Shown here one piece after another: positions 1 to 12,433 of a DNA stretch of 64,000 bases. The stretch lies in NCBI GenBank assembly GCA_023313575.1, contig JAJTTP010000019.1:310001-374000 (forward strand). Direction: 5' to 3'. Every line of letters begins with the position of its first letter. The stretch's first letter is position 1. The notes beneath the pieces were generated by a model. That model did no database searches and was not told the origin of the DNA. It saw only the letters and a list, made by a program, of their open reading frames with translations. Source of the DNA: Eutypella sp. D-1. Its lineage: Eukaryota; Ascomycota; Sordariomycetes; Xylariales; Diatrypaceae. Made by a program: the position numbers and the translations under genes.

Positions 1-255
1 TGCTGACACTCACCGACTCCCACTACAGTTGGCGGGGCAGCGCAAGGACGAGGGAAGCTCCATGGCGTCGAGTTTCGCCGGGCTCCGGCCGCAGTACTGG
101 TAGTTTAGTTAGACAGGGCAGGTAGCACAAAAACTTAAAGCCATTATTGCCCATGTTCCGAGTTTCTCTATGAGCAAGCGAGCGGAGGAGTCCTGGTTGC
201 TCTGATTCCCGAACTACAGACCCCACCTTGGGGGGGAAAGAAGACGCGGGAGATT

Positions 256-273
256 ATGTATGTATGTATGTAT
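256..273. repeat. (ATGT)n microsatellite
   Basis: A short run of a tetranucleotide ATGT unit, followed within 70 bp by a second, imperfect patch of ATGT/ACGT units at about 298-332. Ordinary intergenic simple sequence. Confidence 0.8.
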
Positions 274-742
274 CCTCCTCGTGCCCTGTGCATGTAGCAT
301 GTATGTATGGACTTACGTACGTATGTACGTGTAAGAAGGGCAAAAGAAAAGGGGGAAAAGGGGACGGGGGGCTAAGGAAAGGGAAAGGAAAGGGAAGGAA
401 ACCCAAAGGAATCAAAAAACTTTTTTCTCCAAAGCCGCGTCGTGTGTATTGTTTATTACGTTTCCGTGCGCGGTACAATTAATTGAGGAGAGCCGAGAAG
501 AACTACCCCCTACGCCCCCTAAAGAAAAGAGAAAAGAAAAATGGAAAAAGTGAAGACAAGATAAGATGATTTAAACTTGGATTTACGGTATGTCCCTCCC
601 GCTCGTGCTATTCCACGCCCTGAGTTCTTGCCCCGCCTTGTTAAAGGGGGTCGGTCCAAAGGCTCGTTGCTGGAACAGACGTTGGGACGAAATAAGTATT
701 AAGCCACCCTTTGCTAAAACCAAAAAGTGTAGTCACTTTTTA

Positions 743-755
743 TCTGTCTGTCTGT

Positions 756-786
<31 letters not shown>
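743..786. repeat. (TCTG)n/(GGCT)n compound microsatellite
   Basis: About four TCTG units run directly into about seven GGCT units. A compound tetranucleotide repeat of this length is likely polymorphic between strains. No gene overlaps it. Confidence 0.85.
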
Positions 787-3700
787 TGTGTGGAATCATG
801 TAGATGTTCGTAATTGTTTACGATGCTAATTACTTACACAGAAAAGGCGATAATACTTACCCTGCTTCTTGTGCTGTGAGGCATACAGGGGATGGCAGGC
901 CGTGTATTGCTTAAATACCATCAGCGGTCCGGGACCGTGTAGGGAGGTTAATAATATCATAACAAGGGCAGATATCTGTTAAGTATACTGGTAATTTAAG
1001 AGTATATATACGTGTGTCCACTATGTGGGTGTGTTTTTACCTTCGCTCTCGCTACGTCTTTAAACTGAAATACTACTAATAGTTCTTTTCGTGATATGGG
1101 TGTCCGAGGATATGACAGGGCATTAATAATATGAGGGAAGTCTGGGAACCACCGGGCTCATTCTTTTATGATATCTGTAGCATGTGCTTTTCTTCCCTTT
1201 CTTCCTTTTTATTTCCCTTATTTCATGGTTTTCTTTTTTTTAATGCCGCAAGTTTGGCTCGAAGGGTATTTGAGCTTATTGCTACTGCTACTACTGCTAT
1301 TACTATTATTGCTACAGCATTTGTTGCTTGCGCTTTAAAGAACACTTGAAGGAGTAGAACAAAAGTATTGAGGTAGATAGCCCCCTTTAGGCTTGTTGAA
1401 GTTCACCGTCAAGACTAAAACATCGTCACGTGGATATAAGAGACGTCTTCCTCTTACCATCTAGAATAGCTGAACGTTCAAGTCAATCAAGTCATATCCT
1501 CTCTGGGGATCGTCATCTCTTCAACGGACGGGGAAGAGGGGGGCAGATTAATATACTTTCTCTTACGACGTGCTTTCTCAGGACATCTTCCTAGATTCCT
1601 TTTGCTTATTATGACTCGTTTCCCCGTTGCAGTTTAAAAGGTCCATCATCGGTGTCTCCCTGTATCTCTACCAGGAAAATCATGACGTTGCCACAGAGAC
1701 TGCTCAACTACAACCACTTGTTGCATACTTATATAGGTAGACTGCGTTTGGAGATACAACGTGTTGAAATGGAGTATATTACTTAATTTTCTTGGAGGTC
1801 CAGCTATTCTAGAAGGTGGGAGGAAGACGTTCCTTGTATACATATGACGATGTCTCAGTCTTGACACCGAACTTGAACACAACGAAAGGTCTACTTGGAT
1901 TACTGGTAGAAACACCATCTTTTACCTCTTCAAACCACTACACATATTTCAAATAGGAACTCTCTTCTTACTTCAGAACAATACGTTAGTATAATCTTAA
2001 GCAGGAATAGTAGATAGGGCTACATCCTTTTCTAGCTGCTATGAGTATGTTGGCTACTACGAAGCTGTAGTCTCTCGAGATCATAAGAGGCATTTCGCCT
2101 TGATATACGGCTATATGAAACTATATCTCTCTATAAGTAGGCCCCCTTTCTTCACGTCTGGCTTTGTATCAACTTTGAACTAGTGTAAGTTTTTACTCCA
2201 CGTTTTCTTTGTGTAAAACATATATGCTTCTGAATCTATGGATCACAAGCATAACTTCTTGTGTTTCAACTGTATCTACCATATTTCTGTACAATATTGA
2301 AATGCAGAAGTCGAGCCTCAACCTGAGGTCAAATCAGCCACAGATACCCTTTACACTCGCGCCTTCCATATGAGTGTCATAGCCACTCTTTGTGAAGATA
2401 AAGATACTGCACCGCGAGAATAGTGGGACGGTCATGTATCACATTATTAATGCACAAGCCCTTGATGCTTTTAGGTATGCGCTTCTCAGAATGGCGGTCA
2501 GGAAGCCTTACAGATGCCCGATATATTTAGACAGCGCTTATCCTTATGCGTTTATACTCTCTGGGGTTGCTTCCGAAGCCGATTCCCACTGAAAGGCTCG
2601 CTCGAGAGCTCTTTTCTCCATGACATCACACCATATCCATATTATCGCAGCTTCTCGTCATTGAGTGCATCCTTGGGGTCCGTGGATGACAGATATGGGG
2701 TTGAGACCCCTAGGTAGGTGCTTTCTATCAGATGTATCACCTGCATCTACCCCAAATTCTTCCTTTAGATATGAGTAAGACTGTAGATACGTGAGTTCCG
2801 AGCTTAACGCACAATAGTCGAGGGCATTACTTCTAAGCTCCGAGCCTTCCCTCCTCACTTTCCACTTTCAGTCACTTGCATGGAGTTAGGAAGAGGCCGT
2901 AGACTTCTCCAAAAAACCCTTTGCTCTCGTCACATTAACGTGCAGAAGGGCCGTGTTCATGTGATATTCAATACGTCACTCTGGTCCCAGAAGGGATCGC
3001 CACGCTCGAGAGAATGGTTGTTCGCGCTGGATGTATACAATAGTGAACTTCGATGACGGACTTCTCGGGGTGCAAATCCTTCCTAAGGAGACAACACTAA
3101 GATCTTGATCTATACTTATCCACCTATCCGGACGGATGCTCAGGAAGTGCATATCAGCCCAGCACTACCCACTCGACCATGACCCTTCCACGGACAACTC
3201 ACCACCCCCAGGACCAACCGGCTGTGATCGCCATGTGTCTTCGTAATCCTACGGAAGACTATCAAGGTGTGCTTCCTCCTAGCTCTCCTGACCCGTCCAT
3301 GGTGACCAATCTCGGCTCCCCGATGGCCCCCTAGAAGCGTGGCATCAACTATAGGATCCTGAATTATGCATTGACAGTAGGTAGAAAAGACCCAGATCAC
3401 GATCTTGAACCAGATTCCGGGCTCTGACACTTGAGGTAGTGAGGCATCTGCATATAGGTTAGTCACAACAAGAACTTATATTCGCAGCCCAGGTGTCTGG
3501 TGGGGTCCGAGAGCGAGGGTCGAGTCCTGCCACCGCCTCGCCTTCACCTGTAGCCGGCACGAATCAGGGTCCTTATAACAGGTAAGTCTTACACACCAAC
3601 ACATTCTTGGCTTAGGTGTATACGGTATACACCTACAAGCATCCAGATATACAAACCCCCGCTTGTTTAGCTGGTCCTCTTTGGAATTCCAACATACCAA

Positions 3701-6700
3701 GTGTACCTGTCCTAACTCGATCGAGACAAACTAGCGGTGGAAGACAATGGGGGTGGTCTAACCTCAGGATTAATTCCTACTCCCATGCTATGTGTGCGTT
3801 TCCGTCGCTAACAGCGGGAGGATGGGGTTTACCTCAGCTGTCATAGAGGGGTGGCTCCTCCTATGGCGAGGATGACATAGAGCACGCGTTAGCAAAGCGC
3901 GGGCCACTTTGCAAAAGGCCTAGAGGCCACTTCAAGCAAGAGGCTAGGGATCAATGACAACTTTGAGGTACAAAGTATCGAAAAAGCTGCTTCGTCTACA
4001 GTGCCAATAGCTGTCATCGTTTTAACTCCCTTTGGCCATCCCGGTTGGTAGCCCTGACGTGTTGTTACAATTCCTGTTTTTATTAAGTCTGGCGATGGTG
4101 TTTTCCAACCTCCTAAGGTCTGGACCCTTCTCTTATCGCGATATGCTCCACTATATTTTGCGGGATCTGCCCTTGGGCATAGATATGGAGACGATTTTCT
4201 CCCGCCGAGGCCTGTTCCCTGTCAGCCTACTGGGTCCACTGGTTCTACTTCGTACACCACCCGTAAAAGTCGTTTCGCGGCGCATTTTCCCAGCTTGATA
4301 TGTTGAAACAGGACGAGCCGGCTCACCAACATCTCAGGTGCAGCTATAAAACAAAGCATACGGCGTGGCTAATAGGAACTCGACGCGGGTAATACCCCGT
4401 GTGAGAGCCCCCGCCCCCTCGCCGGACGCGCGCCGGGAGGTGAGTGGACCTTCTCATGTGTAGGTGTTATCAACAATTTATGTGGTTGCATAACTCGATA
4501 CCACCGTTTCTATGTGACAGTCGTTCCCTACGTACGCGTTCTTCTTCAGCCCAATGGCACTCTAGTTGCACGAGTAGGAGAGGAATACTTGTTCCAGAGT
4601 GGAAGGTTACAGTTCCTAGGCCGCATTTATGGCCGTCACTGTCTTCGGGGAACTGTCCGTGACATTTCGACATGCAATATCTCCAAAATGGTAAGCAGTT
4701 GGTAACTGAAGGTAACACGGTTACCAGAACCCGTCGCTTTCAAATTGGAATAGTTACTGTTATCATTAAATTGTGTAGGTAGTTCATATCTAACTATGCA
4801 TTGCACCTAGGGCCGATAGCTAACTTACTAAGTATCCGAATAGAGGCTAGTAGCAGGCGGACACAGTATCTATGGCCTTTCCTATGGAATGCGCAAACCC
4901 GAGTATAGCTACATAGTGCGGTAGAGAGAAATGAAGCGAGTCGGAAACAATTCGATTACGCGTCACTGCGGAATCGAGCGGCAAGGTAGTGAATAGCGGT
5001 GAATATATCACCTTGAACTGGATGTGGCGGTGGTGGCTGAACGCCACAATTTACCCCTATCTGACCCCTATTCTGTATTGACCAGTTACAGACCGCATGT
5101 AGAAGCAACCCAGGTTAAAATCTATTTAAAATCATGGCATCACTCGTTTCTGACAGAACGCGGTTCACTTTTCCTACTTCAAATTTATTGAAGTGGGATA
5201 TAACAAGTTTCACCAGCCCAGACAAATTTCATATTGATATCTTCACGGACTATCATGAATAAATTACATCAACTCACACAGCCAGGCCATTCAATCACAG
5301 AATATGGCCGTCGCCATCAAGAGTTAAGTTTTATCAAGTGATACCCACATATTCTCTGTTTATGGTTTGATATAATTATATTAGAAGTTAGAGGAAGCTG
5401 AGTCACTGGTGATTGCGATACACTCTAGTGTGATAGGCCTCGAAACGAAATTATTGCTGAAGGACCATATAAAGTCGCAAAGCAGATTCACCTACAACTT
5501 GGAACATTGCTGCAAAGTATACCTTTGCCAGAGAAAACGCCTTGGGATGGTAAAGGTGGTTAGGACCCGTCTGCCTACACCCTTCATACTGGTTGATACC
5601 CAAAACTCCCTAATTCATTTGATTATACTAACAACATATCCCGCCCAACACTTGAACTATTGACGTAAAGCCTGAAGCATACAATCACTCCTTCGGATTG
5701 ATCGCCCACCAGGACACCACCGTCATCCAGTTGTGGTATTAATCAATGGACCGTTAGTAAATGGCACAAGTCAAGTGATAGCTAGTCCCTGCTCGGGTGA
5801 GCACCGCCAAGCGATGACAGCGAACAGTGAAACGGTGAGTATTGATATATAACACGCTTTGGATCAGGCACATTGCTATTGGATTAGAGTCATTATACTC
5901 AAGATGAAAACATATTAATATCATGCTAAAGATAGTCAAACCAACAAGAAGTCCTTCTCCAGAACCCACCAGCAAATTGTCCGCGTAAGCAGGGGGATAG
6001 GAATTGCCGATTTCGGATTTCCTTAGTCCATTAATGAGTCAAGATGCATGAGATTTTCCCATATTCTTTGGTTATCAGCTCCATGTGTTATTCCATATAG
6101 CAACTGGAATATTCCACACAGCTTAGAGGTACTCCTTTTCTTTCCGCCCCGGCCTACCACGTTGTTTAAGAGATTTTATAACCATACCCTTCCCCCCTCA
6201 CATAAATTTTCAGCTGTCTCATTTAGTAAAACTTGGGTAATCAGGTATGTCGAATGTAACACCATACATCAGTGACGACCTACACCAGTGATGTTGTAAA
6301 CTGTCGTACGTTACCTGACAAGGCCTGACTTCAGGCCCTTTGAGGCCTCATCGGCCTCGCCGTTTAACATAATGGGGTGTCATTAATCCAACGACAAATA
6401 CTTGGAATTTTAGAATCTGAAATCTATAGGGTCTAGCGAGTTCTTACAGAAAAGTCAAGTGAGGATGCTTGATAGCAAGTATGGATACAAGCTGCCTGCT
6501 GGCTTGTTTACGTTTCAAATGCAGTAACGTGGCCGATGTCACCTGAACAAGGTTTACGCATCCTAGTAGCTGGTTATACAATTGTCACCGTTGTTGTTAC
6601 ACGCCCAGCTGGTGGAATGTTACGCTATATGTCCGTCTCCTAGCCGGAGTCGGACTATCCGGTTAACTCACAGATCCGTTGACGTTACCCTTGTTCTAGA

Positions 6701-6971
6701 CTTCGCAGACTCGACGTATCTTTCAGCTTCAATACACGTATCAAGGTTTCATTTCCGATAACAGGCAAAGAGGCCTGGCCCTCGCAACCGGAAAGTCTAT
6801 TTGGGAATTTCCCCCATGAAGCCGTCCCTCATTCGTAGACACAAAACGGTTGGCATTCTGGACGGTCTGGACCCAATAGCTACACAAGAAGCTTAAACCA
6901 TACTGTATTTTATATGGTGGATTTGCGCACATTAGTAGACCTATTAGAGCTTCTACCTCTCGTCAGCGCGA

Positions 6972-7006
6972 ACTGCACCCATATCACTGCACCCATATCA
7001 CTGCAC
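6972..7006. repeat. 14-bp tandem repeat, 2.5 copies
   Basis: The unit ACTGCACCCATATC occurs twice head to tail and is followed by half a further unit. It lies in non-coding DNA. No function is evident. Confidence 0.8.
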
Positions 7007-9255
7007 TCAGAAAAGGTACTAAGTGTTGTACTTTGTTAGCCCTCCCTTTCGTTCTCGTCGATAATAAGTGTGCCTCGCTGCCCGCCTGTCTCCACATGAA
7101 GCGGGACCCACCTACAAACCGTAAACTGATAAGTGGAATGACTGTTAAGTTCGTGAATGTATTTCTCGTCTCGATCCACAAGAAAAGTATCAGGGCGGCA
7201 AGATGGACCAGACAGGGCAGGAACATACATGGGAATCGATATATGACGTCGGCCTAGGTGGTCACAATTTATGCGACATTTGAGACTTCACGGAGAGGAG
7301 AAAATGCCCTCGAGCTTCGGCGCGGGCTATCACTCGTTCATATACTTGTGGACCAGCCGCCAGCGGGACTATGAGAGCAACTCCTACCCTATTCCTACGC
7401 TTACCGCCACCTAGCTATGGTCAGAAATACGGACCTCGGGAGTATACAGAGCCTGAATACAACATTATACCTATAGAGAAACTCCCCGTGCATCATGCAG
7501 ACTACTTCCTGACTCGCATACTGTATACTTAGCTATCAGCCATTCATTTTACAGCGAATACACTTAAGAAGTGCACGCCCCTGTATATGCCCCTCCTGTG
7601 TATGCACTATATGTGGGGGCCACCCTGGTTTTATGTAGCCACTTTCCCTGAATAAAATGCCCTTGCACAAATGTAGTCGCCTTTGATCGAAGATCTTACC
7701 GATCCCGCTATCTATCCATGTCTATCTTATCCGAGTTAGTATGTGTTTTGGCCGGCGAACTTCGAATCTCATTCACCTAGGTAAGATCCGAAGTCCATTC
7801 ACAGGAATATGTGTTACAGCTTGTATTCAATATATGTATGTCGCTGAGACCCCAACTAGCGACGTGCGGTAAATTTTACATAATTACTTATCGTATGTCG
7901 ATGAATGATGCTGTCATAAAGCTGTGGCGACCTCGGGAATGATATGGTGACGCGTTACCTAAGAACATTCCTAGTAATACCGCGTTTCGTGACTTAGCTG
8001 ACGTCGACTTCACAACAGCTCGTTGTGCAGTGAATTTTAACATCACCGAGGGGTTAGAAACGGCTCTGAGTAGCCGGACACCCGGCCTTTCAGCCGATTT
8101 AGTCCTTCCGTCGAATCCCCACAAGAGACACGTCTCACGCACGTACTCATATCACATTGATGTAACTCTGGCCTGTTTGGTGGCAAGTTTTCCGCCTCAT
8201 TCAGAGAGGAAAAATCTGTTTCGCTGCCACGGACGCCTGAGTCATTCGAGAAAGATTCCAGATGTCTTTGCAGTGTTCACCTTGGCCGCGTTCCAACCAC
8301 CTTCTTTGGACGCGTACCGATTCATTTACTAATCTATTCCGGGCTGTTGCATCGCAGTTTGCGGATATAAGCCGTGCGGCCAGGAAAGAACGATGATCCA
8401 CGTTCCAAAGCAGGTGAAATCAGGAGAGCTAAATGATTGGGCGTGGACAAGCCGCGACTTCAGCCGCATTGCATTGCATGGTGCAGCTTGCAGTGCATGG
8501 CGTTTGCGCTGCATCGTAGTAGACATATGGGGACGACGACACTAATCCTAGTCCAGTGTTCGGCAGTCAGGCGTCAACAACTATGTGTTCTCTAGCTCAC
8601 CATGCGTGCCGATGGGGAAGGCTAAAATTTTCGGTCAATCAGAATCGGGAACCGGAGGGCCTCGCGAGGTGGTCCTAGTCAAAGCCGGCCCCATCGGGGA
8701 TCCGCGGTACCTGCATCCTCTTCCCCTCTCGAATATCCTCGGCCGCAGTTACGAGTCTACTGCGGGACGTCAAATCGGGTAAGCCAGAAAGCGTGGAAGG
8801 ACCTTATACGTCGGCGTCGGCTATAGCTCCGCCCCCCCTCGGCGGACGCCGTACTATTGAGCTTGCTTCCCCATGCGAGGTTAAGTGTTGCTGGCCAGAA
8901 CAGCGAGCTTCCCCAAGTGCGGGACTCACCGTGGTGGAGAGGAGGTAGGTGCCGAATCGAGACAGTAGATAGTTATCGGCTGTCGATCAGATGTTTGCTG
9001 CCAGAGTAAGATCAACCGCTCGGCTGTGGCGAGAACCAGCATGATTATAAGAGTGAGAGCCATCTGCCTCCTCAACATCACGACTAACATATCCTCCCCA
9101 TTCACTCACTTCGCAATTCACCCCGAGGGTCTCTGCATATGCTATTGTGCATGCGCCGATGTGCCCACTAGACTACTTTGAACCCCCGTGATTATCATTC
9201 GTTTTCACACCAGAATCTTACATACTCACTCTAATCTATACAACTCCTAATCACA

Positions 9256-10439
9256 ATGCCTTCAGCAACTTGGAACGAGGGTATTTCGGCGGTTTCGATG
9301 ATGGACTCAGGTTCCTCATCCTCGTCACACCGGTCATCAGATTCCTCTAAATCCAGGAGGCACGAGGTTGAACATGCGTATAAGTTGCTTAAGAAGGAAG
9401 CTTCACATTCGAGCTCCAAAGCCACCATCGCAGTCGTCCGACCCGCGAGCTTCGCATCTCTCGACAACAAACTCCAGAGCCCATGGTGGAAGTTTTGGAA
9501 ATGTAAGTCATCCCTGAAACCCCTATTGACTCGCCAATGCTGACGACGCCGGTATGGTTTTAAGCCAAGCCAGGTGTTTTCGTCACCACCCCCGACTGGC
9601 TACAGCGTACCATCAACCACATTCAGGATGGCGGGCGGTGCGAGCAGCTCACAATCTTTGTGAGCAAGAAGATTGAAGAGATCGAATTTAACGTAGACCC
9701 GGACATCCATATATTGAGCGTCTACCGATGCCAGCACCATTCACGGAGCAAAGGCCGCCTCCTAATCAAGGGGTCATCGAGGTTCAGCTCAGTCCGGCTA
9801 GACGAGTGGCAAGCGAGGCGGCACCGACACGAGCTCTATCTTGGCGATGGAGTCGGAATCAGCGTCGATATGACCGATGGCACGTCCTGGTCGGAAACTG
9901 TTTCTAGCTTACCCGAAGCTCAGCGAGAACAAGTCTACGGCCATTTCCTGTGCATGAAACAGGACACGGGCGAAGGACCATGGTGGGATGGATGGAAGAG
10001 GCATATGGCCATTGTGGTTGGCTACCTTAGCGGAGTTGGCGGGATCGCCCCCTCGTTCGAAGTAACATCCGAGGGCTGCTTCGTTGAGTACAGGTTCGGC
10101 GCCACAGTTTCCAAGCCAAGCTCCAGAACACCGACGTTTCATTCGGCCGCGGGCGTGGCCGGCCTTCTGAAGGCCGGAGTCCCGGCCCCGATCTATTTCA
10201 TCAAGTGGGACGACTTGCTGAGGTGGGTGCGAGGCGCACTGTCTGTAGTGTGCTACAAATACTGGTCGGTCCTAGATCGATTGCTGAACTGGATGGGTGG
10301 TCGATCGTCCAAAGATGGCATAGAGCCAAGGCCAGTGCGGCCTAGTCTCTCCAGAGCAGGCTCATCACAGACTGGGAAGCATGTCTCCTGGAAGAGCAGG
10401 GGAACCACCATTTCTCATATCTACGTGGGGGAGTCCTAA
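9256..10439 (+). CDS. Hypothetical protein, two exons (370 aa)
   Basis: I do not recognise a family. Exon 1 is 9256-9502 and exon 2 is 9574-10439. The 71-bp intron has a GTAAGT donor, a GCTGAC branch site near 9539 and a CCAG acceptor, and splicing joins the two reading frames exactly through a Cys codon. The N-terminus (residues about 15-60) is Ser/Lys/Arg-rich and probably disordered. A Trp-rich motif WWKFWK precedes the junction. The middle is a folded-looking, mixed segment (about 85-290) and the last 60 residues are basic and Ser-rich. No signal peptide is visible; a moderately hydrophobic patch near the middle is too weak to call membrane. Neighbour on the right is the convergent sulfatase gene, 386 bp away. 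Continuity of both exons and good splice signals make a real gene likely; function unknown. Confidence 0.7.
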
Positions 10440-10825
10440 TGAGGGCTAATCACACGGATCACGGGGACCTAACTACTCTAATGTCTAATTTGGGCTAATC
10501 CAGGAATAGTATTGGGCGAATACCGGTTGAAGGAACTTCAATGTATTCAGGTCGTTGACCAACAGTCTTTATGACTTGAGCCGGCGGTGTTTACGATGCG
10601 CATGGGGTGGATATGCGCAGCCACTCTTTTGATTAGATTCCCTTTGTCAAGCAAGATAACTACTACATAATCAAGCAAATATACATTTACAAAAATGCTA
10701 CAGAATTTCTATTATATGTCGTCTGTAGCGTGTTAGAACATGTTTTATCGTCCTTTTATGTAACGTTGCCGAGATAACGCGCCATTTCGAAAAACCCCTC
10801 CATACCGAAATACAACGAGACTTGC
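10440..10825. other. Convergent 3' intergenic spacer
   Basis: AT-rich spacer between the 3' ends of the hypothetical gene and the sulfatase gene. It must hold both 3' UTRs; no other structure was seen. Confidence 0.6.
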
Positions 10826-12433
10826 TTAGTACGTATTCGCATATTCCGAAGTGTCCCTAGATCTACCCGCCCCTTCTACAGTCCAGTTCCCAAAATGCAC
10901 CGGCACATCCCCGATTTCTGCCATATTGTCCTCCAACAGTATAGTCATCTCCCTAACAATCTCACCGTACTCTGGATCGTCGAAACAGTTGAAGATCTCG
11001 AGTGGATCCTCCTGGCAGTCGAATAGCTCCCACTCCTTATGGTCGGCGTCGGCTGGTCTAGCACCTTCGATGCCGAGGTCCTCATTGTACCAATATATTA
11101 GCTTGTATCTCTGGTTCCGCACACCATAATGAGCGTATGCATTGTGAATGATGTCATTATGCATCCAGTACCGATGGTACGCCACCTGCTGCCAATCTTC
11201 GGGGGTCTTTCCATATAAGAGACTCTTGAATGATGCACCCTGCATGTACGTGGGAATTTTCAAGCTGGCGAGATCAAGGAACGTCGGCGCGAAGTCAACA
11301 TTGCAGATGATATCGTTGCAAACGGAGCCAGCGTTGATTCCCTTCGGATACCTAATGAGGAATGGCATCTGGAAACTCTCTTCGTACATGAAGCGTTTAT
11401 CAAACCAACCATGCTCACCGAGGAAGAAGCCCTGGTCGCTCGTGTAGATGACGACGGTGTTTTCAGCGATACCTTCGGCCTCGAGATAATTGAGCATGCG
11501 GCCCATATTGTCATCAATGCTCTGAATAGTGCGGAGGTATCGCTGCATATAGCGCTGAAATTTGAACTCGTTGAGCTCACCGTGAGTCTTGAATGTGAAC
11601 ACCGTGCCGTCTTCCTTATCGATGAGCTTAAGCCTTGTGATGTCTTCAGGGGTCGCGATCTTGCGGTCTACAGAAGACCACGTGTTGATCAGCTTTTCGC
11701 CTAGGCCATGCCGAGAACCGCGGTCTGGTTGAACTAAGCCCAAATCAAAGTAGGTGAGGTCGTCGGCGATGCGCATCTTAGCGATCTTGGCCGCTCGCGC
11801 GCGATTCTTGTAGTCGTCACTGAAGGTGTCAGGTAGTCGAATGGGTTCCTTGTACAGCTCCTTGTGCTTGTCATCGCACTCCCAGCTCCGATGTGGCGCT
11901 TTGTGGTGGCACATGATGAAGAAGGGCTTCGACGGATCCTCTTCGAGAGTCCTCTTGATGAATCCCAAACTCATGTCCGTGATAACATCGGTCGCGTATC
12001 CCGGATGGTTCGTGCTGCCGGACTTGGTAATGAATGCGGGGTCCCAGTATTCGCCTTGTCCGGGGATAACAGCCCAGTCGTCAAAACCTGTGGGTTGATG
12101 CCGCTTCCCTTCACCCAAGTGCCATTTTCCGTACATGGCAGTAGCATAGCCGCCGGTCTGCATAGCCTTTGCCACGTTCGGTAGGCGATTGTTAATGCAG
12201 CTGTTTAGCGTTAATACGTCATTTACGTGATTGTGCGTCCCCGTGAGGATAGCCGCTCGTGATGGTGTACAGATGCTGTTTGTGACGTAGCAATGGTTGA
12301 ACAACATGCCTTCTTTGGCGAGCCGGTCCAGGTGTGGTGTACTGTTAATACCCGCGCCATATGCTGATATGCTCTTGGCAGCATGGTCGTCCGCCATGAC
12401 GAAGAGGATGTTGGGACGGACTGCAGAGGTCAT
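10826..12433 (-). CDS. Type I sulfatase (formylglycine-dependent)
   Basis: A single-exon 535-residue protein of the alkaline phosphatase-like sulfatase family (PF00884), which hydrolyses sulfate esters. Visible active-site elements in order: metal-binding Asp15-Asp16 in the FVMADDH stretch, the signature CTPSRA with Cys55 as the residue converted to formylglycine, the YGKWHLG motif (about 101-107), His residues around 176-181, and SDQG (about 332-335) followed by EHG and DKR. All residues expected for catalysis appear present, and the length is normal for the family. The N-terminus runs straight into the first beta strand (RPNILFVMADD) with no signal peptide, so the enzyme is probably cytosolic, as in choline-sulfatase-type fungal enzymes, and would act on an imported substrate. 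The substrate (sulfated sugar, choline-O-sulfate or other) cannot be told. It lies next to a Zn2Cys6 regulator, a sugar permease and an oxidoreductase. Confidence 0.93.
   Translation of the reverse strand: MTSAVRPNILFVMADDHAAKSISAYGAGINSTPHLDRLAKEGMLFNHCYVTNSICTPSRAAILTGTHNHVNDVLTLNSCINNRLPNVAKAMQTGGYATAMYGKWHLGEGKRHQPTGFDDWAVIPGQGEYWDPAFITKSGSTNHPGYATDVITDMSLGFIKRTLEEDPSKPFFIMCHHKAPHRSWECDDKHKELYKEPIRLPDTFSDDYKNRARAAKIAKMRIADDLTYFDLGLVQPDRGSRHGLGEKLINTWSSVDRKIATPEDITRLKLIDKEDGTVFTFKTHGELNEFKFQRYMQRYLRTIQSIDDNMGRMLNYLEAEGIAENTVVIYTSDQGFFLGEHGWFDKRFMYEESFQMPFLIRYPKGINAGSVCNDIICNVDFAPTFLDLASLKIPTYMQGASFKSLLYGKTPEDWQQVAYHRYWMHNDIIHNAYAHYGVRNQRYKLIYWYNEDLGIEGARPADADHKEWELFDCQEDPLEIFNCFDDPEYGEIVREMTILLEDNMAEIGDVPVHFGNWTVEGAGRSRDTSEYANTY

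Larger units (their letters stand above)
1..9255. other. Gene-poor stretch, no supported gene
   Basis: All six frames are broken into short open stretches (mostly under 110 codons), none with a recognisable domain or with splice sites that join stretches into a longer product. Base composition is mixed, not the extreme AT richness of heavily RIP-mutated DNA. Visible are simple repeats near the left end, pyrimidine-rich tracts around 1190-1240, a 14-bp tandem repeat near 6972 and a small GC palindrome at 6322-6337. The stretch could be intergenic or very old decayed transposon DNA; I cannot tell which from sequence alone. Confidence 0.6.

Noticed and set aside
3140..3466. 108-codon minus-strand frame in the left gene-poor part
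   Set aside because: No recognisable domain, no supporting splice sites, and other frames nearby are equally open.
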